DNA of 8,398 nt from Bacillota bacterium (GCA_021820805.1 JAKADF010000124.1:1-8398), one strand, 5' to 3'. Positions 1 through 7,403 are shown, counted from the first letter of the stretch. Translations and numbers: made by a program. Notes: generated from the letters alone by a model not told the origin.

Positions 1-511
1 TGATGTGCTTTACAACAATGCGGGCGTTCCAATGTCGTTTACGCCGATTGATGAAGTCACCGATGATTACTATGAGAAAGTATTGTCCGTCAATATGAAG
101 GGTGTTTTCTTGGGGACACGAGCAGTTGTTCCATACATGAAAAAGCAGCGTTCAGGTGTAATCCTTTCCACAGCATCAACAGCTGGTGTTCGACCGAGGC
201 CGGGGCTTAGTGTGTATGGTGCGTCAAAGGGGGCAGTTATCTCTTTTACGAAATCACTTGCTCTTGAATTAGCGGGGTTTGGTATACGTGTTAATTGCGT
301 TAACCCGGTTGCCACAGATACTCCTATGTTAAACAAATTTATTGGTGACCAAGATATTGAGGAAGGCCGCCGTAAATTTTTAAGTACAATCCCTCTTGGC
401 AGATTAGCCAAGCCAACTGACATAGCGAGCGCAATTGCTTTTCTCGCATCTGATGAGGCTTCTCTTATTACAGGTGTAGCACTCGAGGTGGATGGCGGCA
501 GGTGTGTATGA
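1..511 (+). CDS. SDR family NAD(P)-dependent oxidoreductase, 5'-truncated
   Basis: Partial gene: the reading frame is already open at base 2 and ends with TGA at 509-511. The visible part starts at the conserved SDR motif D-V-L-Y-N-N-A-G, so the N-terminal Rossmann half with the TGxxxGxG cofactor motif (about 80 residues) lies outside the window. The catalytic residues are all present: the Asn of VNMKG, a Ser encoded at 176-178, and Tyr (215-217) with Lys (227-229) in YGASK, with the correct Ser-to-Tyr spacing of 13 residues. The C-terminal end VDGGRCV is typical of classical FabG-like SDRs. Such cytosolic enzymes interconvert alcohols and carbonyls with NAD(P)H. The stop overlaps the ecfA1 start (ATGA at 508-511), so it is translationally coupled to the transporter genes and probably acts on a metabolite of the same pathway. 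The substrate cannot be read from the sequence. Confidence 0.93.
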   Translation, partial: DVLYNNAGVPMSFTPIDEVTDDYYEKVLSVNMKGVFLGTRAVVPYMKKQRSGVILSTASTAGVRPRPGLSVYGASKGAVISFTKSLALELAGFGIRVNCVNPVATDTPMLNKFIGDQDIEEGRRKFLSTIPLGRLAKPTDIASAIAFLASDEASLITGVALEVDGGRCV

Positions 512-1383
512 GGAATATGAGTGAGCCGTTGATTCGAATAGACAATATCTCGTTTTCGTACAGAGTCAATGAGCGAACTAAGATGCCTGTTTTTGATGGC
601 ATATCACTCGAGGTTCACGAAGGTGAATATATCGCAATTATTGGTCACAACGGATGTGGCAAGTCAACACTTGCAAAACACATGAATGGGATTTTGGTGC
701 CGGAAACAGGAGATGTCTTCGTGAGAGGGATGAATACCAAAGATAAACGCCTGCGAAAAGAGATTCGTAAGTTGGTCGGTATGGTATTTCAATCTCCTGA
801 TAACCAGATTGTGGCAACCATTGTTGAGGATGATGTTGCATTTGGCCTTGAAAACATTGGCGTCGCTCCGTCTGAAATGAATCAGCGCGTCGATGAAGCA
901 CTTAGGGTGGTAGGCATGTCCGAATTTCGTTTGAGACCGCCCCATTTCTTATCGGGAGGTCAGAAGCAGCGGATTGCAATTGCAGGGATTCTCGCGATGA
1001 AGCCAAAGTGCATTGTTCTCGATGAGGCAACAAGTATGCTTGATAGTGTTGGAAGGAAAGAGGTGCTTTCCGTAATTGATGAACTGAACCGAGAGGGTGT
1101 AGCAATTGTTGCGATTACGCATCACATGTCAGAGGTGGCGCGTGCGGACAGAGTGCTTGTTATGGAGGCGGGGCGAATTGTGATGGGCGGTACGCCCCGT
1201 GAGGTATTTATGCAAGAGGAACTTCTTAAAACTTTGCAACTAGATGTTCCGCAAGCCAGTCAAATGGCGAAAATTATTCATAATAAGAAACCTGATTTCC
1301 CTGATGATTTAATTAATAGCAGAGAAATCGTAGGGGAAGTGATACGAATATGTGCTAAAGGTTTGGGGGTGATTGAATCATGA
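508..1383 (+). CDS. ecfA1: ECF transporter energy-coupling ATPase EcfA1
   Basis: Cytoplasmic ABC ATPase of an energy-coupling factor (ECF) importer, 291 aa. It pairs with EcfA2 and hydrolyses ATP to drive vitamin or small-molecule uptake through EcfT and an S component. All ABC motifs are intact: Walker A GHNGCGKST (46-54), Q-loop Gln95 in VFQSPDNQ, signature LSGGQ (148-152), Walker B CIVLDE (168-173), D-loop SMLD (176-179) and switch His205. The DEATSMLD segment is characteristic of EcfA1 as opposed to EcfA2. Ser follows the D-loop Asp where Pro is common, a mild variation. I chose the ATG at 508 because it gives a 4-nt ATGA overlap with the upstream stop and lies 5 nt after an AGG; the GTG at 502 and the ATG at 517 are in-frame alternatives. 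The C-terminal region of about 70 residues is divergent, as usual in the family. Confidence 0.95.
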   Translation: MRNMSEPLIRIDNISFSYRVNERTKMPVFDGISLEVHEGEYIAIIGHNGCGKSTLAKHMNGILVPETGDVFVRGMNTKDKRLRKEIRKLVGMVFQSPDNQIVATIVEDDVAFGLENIGVAPSEMNQRVDEALRVVGMSEFRLRPPHFLSGGQKQRIAIAGILAMKPKCIVLDEATSMLDSVGRKEVLSVIDELNREGVAIVAITHHMSEVARADRVLVMEAGRIVMGGTPREVFMQEELLKTLQLDVPQASQMAKIIHNKKPDFPDDLINSREIVGEVIRICAKGLGVIES

Positions 1384-2270
1384 TGAATACCATCCTTTCG
1401 GTTGCGGATTTGTCGCACACATATATGCTGGGAACACCTCTGTCTCACGTTGCTCTTCGAAAAATCAATATGGCAGTAGAAGCTGGTGAATGTATTGCTA
1501 TCATTGGCCATACGGGATGCGGGAAATCTACACTTATCCAACATTTTAATGCATTACTGCGTCCTCAATCAGGATCCGTTGTAATTGATGGTAAAGATTT
1601 ATCACAGCCAAAGCTTGATATTAGGGCAATTCGTAGAAAAGTAGGCCTTTTGTTTCAGAACCCTGAAGATCAGATTTTTGAGAAAGTTATCGGAGATGAT
1701 ATAGCATTTGGTCCGTTTAAAATGGGTATGACGATACGTGAAGTAACAGAACGAGTTAAGTGGGCAATGGAAATTGTAGGTTTGGATTTTGCACAAATGA
1801 AAGATAGGGACACATTTGCGCTTAGCGGGGGGCAAAAACGAAAAGTTGCACTCGCTGGAGTGCTTGCCCTCCGACCCAAAATTCTTGTGCTTGATGAACC
1901 GACTGCGGGCTTAGACCCAAAGTCACGTAATGACCTTTTACAACGAATAAAAATGCTAAATCAAACAGAGGGCCAAACTGTTATCTTCGTTTCTCACAAT
2001 ATGGAAGAGGTCGCGTACTTAGCAGACAGGGTATACGTTCTTGCAGAAGGGGAGGTCGTTTGTCAAGGTACACCGCGAGAAATATTTGGGAAACCAGACT
2101 TATTAAAGACTTATAATATTGGGACCCCAGAAACGGTCGAGGTTCTCCACCAATTGCAGAGGTGCGGTTTTATAGTCGATACAGGGGCGTTCGAGGTGGA
2201 GAAGGCCGCAGGAGAAATCATCTCGCTCCTCTCACGTGAAGGAGGACTTGAAGGTGTCAGGCGAATTTGA
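1380..2270 (+). CDS. ecfA2: ECF transporter energy-coupling ATPase EcfA2
   Basis: Second ATPase of the ECF module, 296 aa, expected to heterodimerise with EcfA1 on the inner face of the membrane. Motifs: Walker A GHTGCGKST (43-51), Q-loop Gln93 in LFQNPEDQ, a DDIAFGP segment (106-112) typical of EcfA2, signature LSGGQ (148-152), Walker B ILVLDE (168-173), DEPTAGLD (172-179) and switch His206. The TY-GTP stretch near residues 14-20 is the usual EcfA2 N-terminal element. The start codon ATG at 1380 overlaps the ecfA1 stop by 4 nt (ATGA) and is preceded by a purine-rich GGGGGTGA 7 nt upstream; a second ATG at 1383 is equally possible. Direct adjacency to ecfA1 and ecfT gives the canonical A1-A2-T order. 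Confidence 0.95.
   Translation: MMNTILSVADLSHTYMLGTPLSHVALRKINMAVEAGECIAIIGHTGCGKSTLIQHFNALLRPQSGSVVIDGKDLSQPKLDIRAIRRKVGLLFQNPEDQIFEKVIGDDIAFGPFKMGMTIREVTERVKWAMEIVGLDFAQMKDRDTFALSGGQKRKVALAGVLALRPKILVLDEPTAGLDPKSRNDLLQRIKMLNQTEGQTVIFVSHNMEEVAYLADRVYVLAEGEVVCQGTPREIFGKPDLLKTYNIGTPETVEVLHQLQRCGFIVDTGAFEVEKAAGEIISLLSREGGLEGVRRI
2239..2245 (+). promoter_or_regulatory. Ribosome binding site that sets the ecfT start
   Basis: AAGGAGG lies inside the end of ecfA2 with an 8-nt spacer to the GTG at 2254. It decides for that GTG over the in-frame GTG at 2236 and TTG at 2248, which lie before or too close to this site. Confidence 0.8.
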
Positions 2271-3099
2271 ATTAACTAGAAATATTACAATTGGTCAATA
2301 CGTACCAACAGGGTCAGTCATTCACAAGTTAGATCCTAGATTTAAACTTTTATTGTTTGTCATTCTCATATTGGCTGTTTCGTTTTGCGACTCCTACTAT
2401 GGGAATATCTTTGCGTTGATTGTGAGTCTGGCTATGTTTTGGATATCGAGAATTCCACTCTCCTACGGGATGTCTGGCATCAAACCGGCTCTTCCGTTTA
2501 TGATTGCTCTAGCAATTTTGCAATTGTTATTTTACGGAAATAACTTTGGCGACGCCGGAACAATTTACTTTCATTGGGGAATCGTTGAAATGACGAGCGG
2601 CAGTGTGCAACTTGTGGTCGTGTCTACAATGAGGTTTGTCGAAATTATCTTTCTTACTAGTGTGCTCACTTTAAGTACATCCACAACAGAGCTGGCACAC
2701 GGGATGGAACAAGTCTTAAGTCCTTTGAAAGTATTAAAAATTCCGGTTCATGCATTCGCGCTCATCATGACTATTGCTGTTCGGTTTGTGCCGACCTTTG
2801 CAATGGAGATGGAGAAGATGATGAAAGCCCAGGCTTCAAGAGGCGCAGAATTTGGTACCGGCGGTTGGTGGCGAATTGTACAGAGGACGCGCGATATGTT
2901 TCCAATCATTGTACCTTTATTCAGTGTTGCATTGAATCGTGCAGAGGATTTAGTTTTAGCAATGGAAGCACGGTGTTATACGCCGACTGATGAACGAACG
3001 AGTTACAAAAAGTATCATGCAACCCTAAAAGACTTTCTTGCCTTGTTAATAAGTTTGATTGTATCAGCAGCGCTTGTTTTCATTCCATTTTCTCACTAA
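2254..3099 (+). CDS. ecfT: ECF transporter transmembrane coupling protein EcfT
   Basis: Integral membrane subunit of 281 aa that links the two ATPases to the S component. The family hallmark HKLDPRFK is at 24-31, directly before the first hydrophobic segment (about 32-45). Further hydrophobic segments are near 50-64, 79-94 and 119-145, with the last near the C terminus. The two cytoplasmic coupling motifs that insert into the ATPases are visible: AQASRG at 192-197 and AMEARC at 236-241. The preceding MTIAVRFVPTF segment is also typical. The GTG start is set by a perfect Shine-Dalgarno sequence, giving a 17-nt overlap with ecfA2 and implying translational coupling. A gap of 30 nt separates it from the S-component gene. 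Confidence 0.94.
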   Translation: MSGEFELTRNITIGQYVPTGSVIHKLDPRFKLLLFVILILAVSFCDSYYGNIFALIVSLAMFWISRIPLSYGMSGIKPALPFMIALAILQLLFYGNNFGDAGTIYFHWGIVEMTSGSVQLVVVSTMRFVEIIFLTSVLTLSTSTTELAHGMEQVLSPLKVLKIPVHAFALIMTIAVRFVPTFAMEMEKMMKAQASRGAEFGTGGWWRIVQRTRDMFPIIVPLFSVALNRAEDLVLAMEARCYTPTDERTSYKKYHATLKDFLALLISLIVSAALVFIPFSH

Positions 3100-3129
3100 T
3101 TAAATTCAGAATATTGAGGAGGTTTTATC

Positions 3130-3708
3130 ATGGAAAAAGGGTTAACTGTTCGAAAGATAGTCATTTCAGGTGTGCTTGGTGCCATTTCTATTTTGCTTGG
3201 TATGACGAGGCTGGGTTATATTCCAGTTCCGACCGCTGCAGGGAATGCAACGATTATGCATATACCAGCCATTATCGGGTCTATCGTCGCAGGCTGGCCA
3301 GTGGGGACGGTCATCGGGTTTATTTTTGGAATGTCCTCTTTCTTAAACGCAAGTGTCCCTTTATTTAAAGATCCATTAGTTGCAATTCTGCCGCGCTTAT
3401 TCATTGGGCTTACAGCTTACCTGACCTATGTGGGCTTCAAGCGGTTTAATCAATATTTTGCCATTGGAGCAGCTGGATTCATCGGATCTATCACGAACAC
3501 AATCCTTGTGCTTTTTATGGCTGTTGTACGCGGATATATGTCTGTCGGAGTTGCGGCAACAGTGGCACTTGTGAATGGTACGCCTGAAGCTGTAGTTTCC
3601 GTTATTATCACGCTTGCAGTCGTTACGGCCTGGCTGAAACTCGGTTCTTCACGCAGGAAATCCAGGCTCATAGATGACAGTGAAAATATCAAGGAGATTT
3701 CGAAATGA
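3130..3708 (+). CDS. ECF transporter S component, substrate unknown
   Basis: Small hydrophobic protein of 192 aa with about six membrane segments. The size and architecture fit the substrate-binding S component of an ECF importer, and it follows A1, A2 and T directly. The first segment has a small-residue face (SGVLGA, about residues 13-18), comparable to the S-component helix that docks on EcfT. The TIMHIPAIIG block (about 41-50) followed by a Gly-rich GWPVGTVIGFIFG stretch matches my memory of the large PF12822-type S-component family, which includes proteins proposed to bind pantothenate and other vitamins. The sequence alone does not identify the ligand. The C-terminal tail of about 25 residues is charged and cytosolic. 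The start is firm: GAGGAGG at 3116-3122 lies 7 nt before the ATG. The stop overlaps the next gene by ATGA. A dedicated S component here suggests a substrate-specific transporter. Confidence 0.88.
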   Translation: MEKGLTVRKIVISGVLGAISILLGMTRLGYIPVPTAAGNATIMHIPAIIGSIVAGWPVGTVIGFIFGMSSFLNASVPLFKDPLVAILPRLFIGLTAYLTYVGFKRFNQYFAIGAAGFIGSITNTILVLFMAVVRGYMSVGVAATVALVNGTPEAVVSVIITLAVVTAWLKLGSSRRKSRLIDDSENIKEISK

Positions 3709-4670
3709 CACGTTTAGACACAATCGTGGATGTACCCGGAATTAAGGTTGGCCACGCACAAGATAAGGATGCATTAACTGGATGCACAGTTATTCTATGC
3801 GGCAGTGGTGCTGTTGCAGGAGTTGATGTGCGTGGTTCAGCACCAGGTACGCGTGAGACGGATTTACTTGATCCGGTTAATCTAGTGAACCAAGTTCACG
3901 CTATCTGCTTGTCTGGTGGTAGTGCATACGGTTTGGACGCGGCATCAGGTGTTATGCGATATCTAGAGGAGCAGGGGAGTGGACTTTTTGTCGGAGTAGG
4001 CATTGTACCAATTGTTCCTGCGGCAGTTTTATTTGACCTGGCAATTGGTTCTTCATCTATAAGGCCTGATGCATCAATGGGATACAAGGCGGCACAAAAT
4101 GCCTCATGCGAACCAGTTGCCATAGGCAACGTTGGCGCAGGGTGCGGAGCAACGGTAGGCAAACTGGCAGGTTTTGAGCATGCGATGAAAAGTGGACTTG
4201 GATCCGCATCGGTGACACTTCAAAGCGGCGTGACAGTAGGTGCCATTGTGGCAGTGAATGCTGTTGGGGAGGTTCGTGATCCAAAAACGGGCATTGTACT
4301 TGCAGGTGCGAGGTCGGAAGACGGAACTCTTCTTGACAGCCTTTTGCTTTTGCAAAATGAACAAATGCAGTTTTTAAAACCAGGAACGAATACAACGATT
4401 GGTGTTATAGCAACAAACGCCAAGCTTACGAAAGCTGAGGCTAATAAAGTGGCGCAAATGGCCCATGATGGTTTAGCTCGAACAATTTTCCCGGTCCACA
4501 CGATGCATGACGGTGATACTTTATTCGCACTTTCAACAGGAGATATAAACGCAAGCGTCACAATGATAGGAACCTTAGCTGCTGATGTATTAGAAAAAGC
4601 TGTTGTACGAGCAGTTAAGGAGGCGGCAGGGGCAGGCGGATTACTCGCATATCAGGATATCTATCAATGA
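3705..4670 (+). CDS. P1 family (DmpA/NylC-type) self-processing aminopeptidase/amidase
   Basis: N-terminal nucleophile hydrolase of 321 aa in peptidase family S58/P1. Known members include the L-aminopeptidase/D-amidase DmpA, beta-aminopeptidases such as BapA, the nylon-oligomer hydrolase NylC and the pantetheine-cleaving ThnT. Visible family features are the N-terminal VPGIKVGHAQD (about 9-19), the LSGGSAYGLDAA block (about 69-80) and TNTTIGVIATNA at 228-239. By comparison with NylC, the precursor should cleave itself between Asn229 and Thr230, making Thr230 the catalytic nucleophile and giving alpha and beta chains of about 24 and 9.5 kDa. No signal peptide is seen, so it should act in the cytosol. 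AAGGAG at 3691-3696 lies 8 nt before the ATG, which overlaps the S-component stop by 4 nt. The context suggests it cleaves an amide bond in the imported compound. Exact specificity is unknown. Confidence 0.92.
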   Translation: MTRLDTIVDVPGIKVGHAQDKDALTGCTVILCGSGAVAGVDVRGSAPGTRETDLLDPVNLVNQVHAICLSGGSAYGLDAASGVMRYLEEQGSGLFVGVGIVPIVPAAVLFDLAIGSSSIRPDASMGYKAAQNASCEPVAIGNVGAGCGATVGKLAGFEHAMKSGLGSASVTLQSGVTVGAIVAVNAVGEVRDPKTGIVLAGARSEDGTLLDSLLLLQNEQMQFLKPGTNTTIGVIATNAKLTKAEANKVAQMAHDGLARTIFPVHTMHDGDTLFALSTGDINASVTMIGTLAADVLEKAVVRAVKEAAGAGGLLAYQDIYQ

Positions 4671-4696
4671 TTTTAAAAAAATAGGAGGATACAATC

Positions 4697-5905
4697 ATGT
4701 CTTACAATCGTATTACGGAGTATGTGGATGAACGTGAAGTAGTTGAATTAACCCAAAACCTTGTGCGTATTCCGAGTGTCTTTAATCCAGACGTGTTGGG
4801 TGCTAATGAGGAGAAGGTCGCTCGTTATATAGAAGATTATCTGCGAAATTTAGGCCTTTCAGTTTTCTATGAGGAGGTTGTACCTGGGAGGCCAAACATT
4901 ATTGCAGTATACGATTCTGGAAGACCTGGGAAAACAATCTTGTTCGAGGGCCATACCGATGTTGTAACAGCTGGTGATTTAACGAGTTGGTCTTATGATC
5001 CATTCGGGGCTGTTATAGAGCACGGCAGGATCTATGGACGAGGGTCTTGCGATACTAAAGGGAACCTTGCTGCAGCGATTAGCGCAGTCCATGGCGTTTT
5101 ACGGAGCGGCGGGTTACCTCGAGGAAAGATTGTACTTTGTATTCCTTGTGATGAAGAAGGAATGATGATTGGAATTAAAGAGTTTATCCGGCGTGGGTGG
5201 GCAAAAGGGATAGACGGAGCAGTCATTTGTGAACCGGAAGATAATCAAATTTGTGTGTCTCAAAAAGGTGCAATGCGTGCCGTTGTACGGACTTTCGGTA
5301 AAATGGCTCACGGAGCTATGCCGCTTACAGGTATCAATCCAAACACTCGAATGGCGCGGATTATTGTAGCATTAGACGAACTCGAAGCAGCTGAAAAGAG
5401 CCGTCTCGGGGAACACGCGCAGCTTGGTTGGCCGAGCATCACACCAACTATTGTTAGAGGTCCTGTAATGGGAGAACCTCAGATTAATGTTGTGCCAGAA
5501 GAGTGTATGATGACCCTCGATATCCGGACGGTACCTGGACAAAAGCATGAAAAGTTAAAAGAGCAGATGGACTCCATTCTGGAAAGCCTTGCTTCAAAAG
5601 ACAAACACTTTAAGGCCGAGCTGAAGGTGATTGAAGAAAGGCCGTGGACCCAAACTGATATGAAAGATCCAATTGTAAATGCAATCTCTGAGTCTTATCA
5701 TTCATTGACAGGTAAGGATCCTATATACAACGGAGTTCCTGGAGCGACAGACGGTACATTTCTGCATATGGCTGGTATTCCTATTGTGACTACTGGAGCA
5801 GGTGATAGATATATCCCTCATCATATTGACGAGTACGTAGAGGTCAATCAATTAGTTGAAGCAGCGCGTTTATATGCAGAAACTGCAAAAATATTTCTGG
5901 ATTGA
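4697..5905 (+). CDS. M20 family metallohydrolase (ArgE/DapE-like deacylase or peptidase)
   Basis: Cytosolic di-zinc amidohydrolase of 402 aa, the usual length for the family. Metal and catalytic residues are all present: His86 and Asp88 in FEGHTDVV, bridging Asp119 in GRGSCDTKG, general base Glu153 and metal ligand Glu154 in CDEEG, Glu179 in ICEPED, and His375 in HHIDEYV. The central dimerisation (lid) domain spans roughly residues 190-300 and contains the FGKMAHGAMP segment. These enzymes remove acyl, carbamoyl, formyl or aminoacyl groups from amino acids and related amines; family members include ArgE, DapE, dipeptidases, carbamoylases and the aminopyrimidine deformylase YlmB. The sequence does not choose among these. 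AGGAGG at 4683-4688, 8 nt before the ATG, fixes the start. It follows the P1 gene after 26 nt, so the two hydrolases are co-transcribed and may act in sequence on one substrate. Confidence 0.93.
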   Translation: MSYNRITEYVDEREVVELTQNLVRIPSVFNPDVLGANEEKVARYIEDYLRNLGLSVFYEEVVPGRPNIIAVYDSGRPGKTILFEGHTDVVTAGDLTSWSYDPFGAVIEHGRIYGRGSCDTKGNLAAAISAVHGVLRSGGLPRGKIVLCIPCDEEGMMIGIKEFIRRGWAKGIDGAVICEPEDNQICVSQKGAMRAVVRTFGKMAHGAMPLTGINPNTRMARIIVALDELEAAEKSRLGEHAQLGWPSITPTIVRGPVMGEPQINVVPEECMMTLDIRTVPGQKHEKLKEQMDSILESLASKDKHFKAELKVIEERPWTQTDMKDPIVNAISESYHSLTGKDPIYNGVPGATDGTFLHMAGIPIVTTGAGDRYIPHHIDEYVEVNQLVEAARLYAETAKIFLD

Positions 5906-6000
5906 TTACGATATACAATTTAATTTATGTCTAATCATGTATTATATAGTCAGAGCGTTCTATTAATTTGGAATGCATAGTTTAGTAATTAAAAGTAAAC

Positions 6001-6005
6001 GAGGG
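6001..6005 (+). promoter_or_regulatory. Ribosome binding site that sets the aminotransferase start
   Basis: GAGGG with a 6-nt spacer precedes the ATG at 6012. The in-frame ATG at 5973 has no purine-rich site before it and would add 13 poorly conserved residues, so 6012 is preferred. Confidence 0.65.
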
Positions 6006-6011
6006 ATTAGT

Positions 6012-7385
6012 ATGGGAAAAGTAGTAGAAGAGAGTAATACCTCTGCTAAAGAGGAGTGGCGAGAAAAAGACAGCCAGTATGTATGGCACCATATGATGCC
6101 ATATAAGGCCAGCCAAAACGCAATGATTGTCAGCCATGGCGAGGGTCCATATATCTTTGATGAAGATGGAAATCGATATTTGGATGCAATGTCAGGACTT
6201 TGGTGTGTGAATTTAGGATACTCTGAAAAAGAACTGGCACAGGCAGCATTTAATCAAATGTCGGACATGCCTTTCTATCCCCTTAGCCATAGTCATAAGC
6301 CTGCTATCAAGCTTGGTGAAAAGTTGAACCAATGGCTAGGCGGGAATTATCGCATTTTTTATTCAAACAGCGGTTCAGAGGCAAATGAAACGGCATTTAA
6401 AATTGCTAGACAGTTTCATACCCAAAATGGAGAGCCTTCAAGATGGAAAATTATTTCGCGTTATCGTGCGTACCATGGTAACTCAGCTGCTGCCCTTGCA
6501 GCAACGGGCCAATTTATTCGAAAATACAAGTATGAGCCACTAGCGCCTGGGTTCATTCATGTTCCACCTCCGGATTGTTACCGACTTCCATTCGGCCAAA
6601 CACCTGAATCATTTGCTTCTTATTATGAGCAAGTCATCAATTGGGAAGTTCCAGAAACTGTAGCTGCAGTGATTATGGAACCTGTTATCACTGGAGGAGG
6701 CGTCATTGTTCCACCTCCTGGGTATATTGAAGAAGTTCGGCGAATTTGTGATAAATACGGTGTGCTGTTAATTATGGATGAAGTCATTTGTGGATTTGGA
6801 CGTTCTGGAAAGAATTTTGGTTTTCAGAATTACGGCATAAAACCGGATATTGTAACAATGGCAAAAGGAATAACAAGCGGATACTTACCTCTCTCCGCAA
6901 CAGCTGTTCGAGCTGAAATATTTGATGTGTTTAAAGATGATGCAGAATACGCTCATTTCCGTCATGTCAATACATTTGGCGGCCATCCGGTTTCGTGTGC
7001 AGTTGCGGTTAGAACTCTTGAAATCATGGAAGAAAGAGGAATTGTAGAAAGAGCTGCACAGCTTGGTCATCGGCTGCAACAGAAACTTTCGGTACTGCAA
7101 GAAAACCCACATGTTGGCGATCTTCGTTTCTTTGGCTTTTTGGCCGGCATTGAACTTGTTACGGACAAAGAGTCCAAAACACCAGCAAAGCCGGAATTTG
7201 CGGCTAAAGTCATTGGTGAATGTAAAAAGAGCGGTGTAATAATCGGAAAGAATGGAGATACAGTTCCAAATCAAAACAATGTGTTAACACTTTGCCCTCC
7301 ATTTATTGTAACTGATGAACAAGTCGATTTTATTGCAGATACAGTTATAAATGCAATAGAACGAGTAGGGTCTTTCGAAAAATAA
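6012..7385 (+). CDS. Class III PLP-dependent aminotransferase (omega-amino acid:pyruvate type)
   Basis: Fold-type I aminotransferase of 457 aa, close in length and sequence style to Bacillus YhxA and to beta-alanine/omega-amino acid:pyruvate transaminases. Features: the N-terminal WHHMMPY and DAMSGLWCVNLGY segments near the substrate site, phosphate-binding SGSEAN (120-125), YHG (154-156) stacking on the cofactor, Asp256 in MDEVICGFGRSG pairing with the PLP ring nitrogen, Lys285 in MAKGITSGYLPL as the Schiff-base lysine, and Thr321 in NTFGGHP contacting the phosphate of the partner subunit. It should move an amino group from an omega-amino acid or amine to a keto acid in the cytosol. It lies 106 nt after the M20 gene with no visible terminator between, and is followed by a strong terminator, so it is probably the last gene of the operon. 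The donor (beta-alanine, GABA, diamine or other) cannot be assigned from sequence. Confidence 0.94.
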   Translation: MGKVVEESNTSAKEEWREKDSQYVWHHMMPYKASQNAMIVSHGEGPYIFDEDGNRYLDAMSGLWCVNLGYSEKELAQAAFNQMSDMPFYPLSHSHKPAIKLGEKLNQWLGGNYRIFYSNSGSEANETAFKIARQFHTQNGEPSRWKIISRYRAYHGNSAAALAATGQFIRKYKYEPLAPGFIHVPPPDCYRLPFGQTPESFASYYEQVINWEVPETVAAVIMEPVITGGGVIVPPPGYIEEVRRICDKYGVLLIMDEVICGFGRSGKNFGFQNYGIKPDIVTMAKGITSGYLPLSATAVRAEIFDVFKDDAEYAHFRHVNTFGGHPVSCAVAVRTLEIMEERGIVERAAQLGHRLQQKLSVLQENPHVGDLRFFGFLAGIELVTDKESKTPAKPEFAAKVIGECKKSGVIIGKNGDTVPNQNNVLTLCPPFIVTDEQVDFIADTVINAIERVGSFEK

Positions 7386-7403
7386 ACACGATGATGCTAA
7401 GCT

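Noticed and set aside
2236..2253. Upstream GTG start for ecfT
   Set aside because: It lies before the AAGGAGG at 2239-2245; the GTG at 2254 has ideal spacing.
2974..2979. Second EcfT coupling motif reads A-R-C instead of A-R-G
   Set aside because: To my knowledge Cys at this position is common in Bacillota EcfT proteins, so it is not a defect.
3114..3368. Overlapping 84-codon + strand frame at the start of the S-component gene
   Set aside because: No ribosome binding site of its own, cysteine-rich nonsense composition, and overlaps a well-supported membrane protein.
5973..6011. Upstream in-frame ATG for a longer aminotransferase
   Set aside because: No purine-rich site precedes it, whereas GAGGG is placed correctly for the ATG at 6012.
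6885..7274. Antisense open frame of 129 codons inside the aminotransferase gene
   Set aside because: Fully inside a gene with intact catalytic motifs; composition is that of a reverse-strand shadow with no domain.
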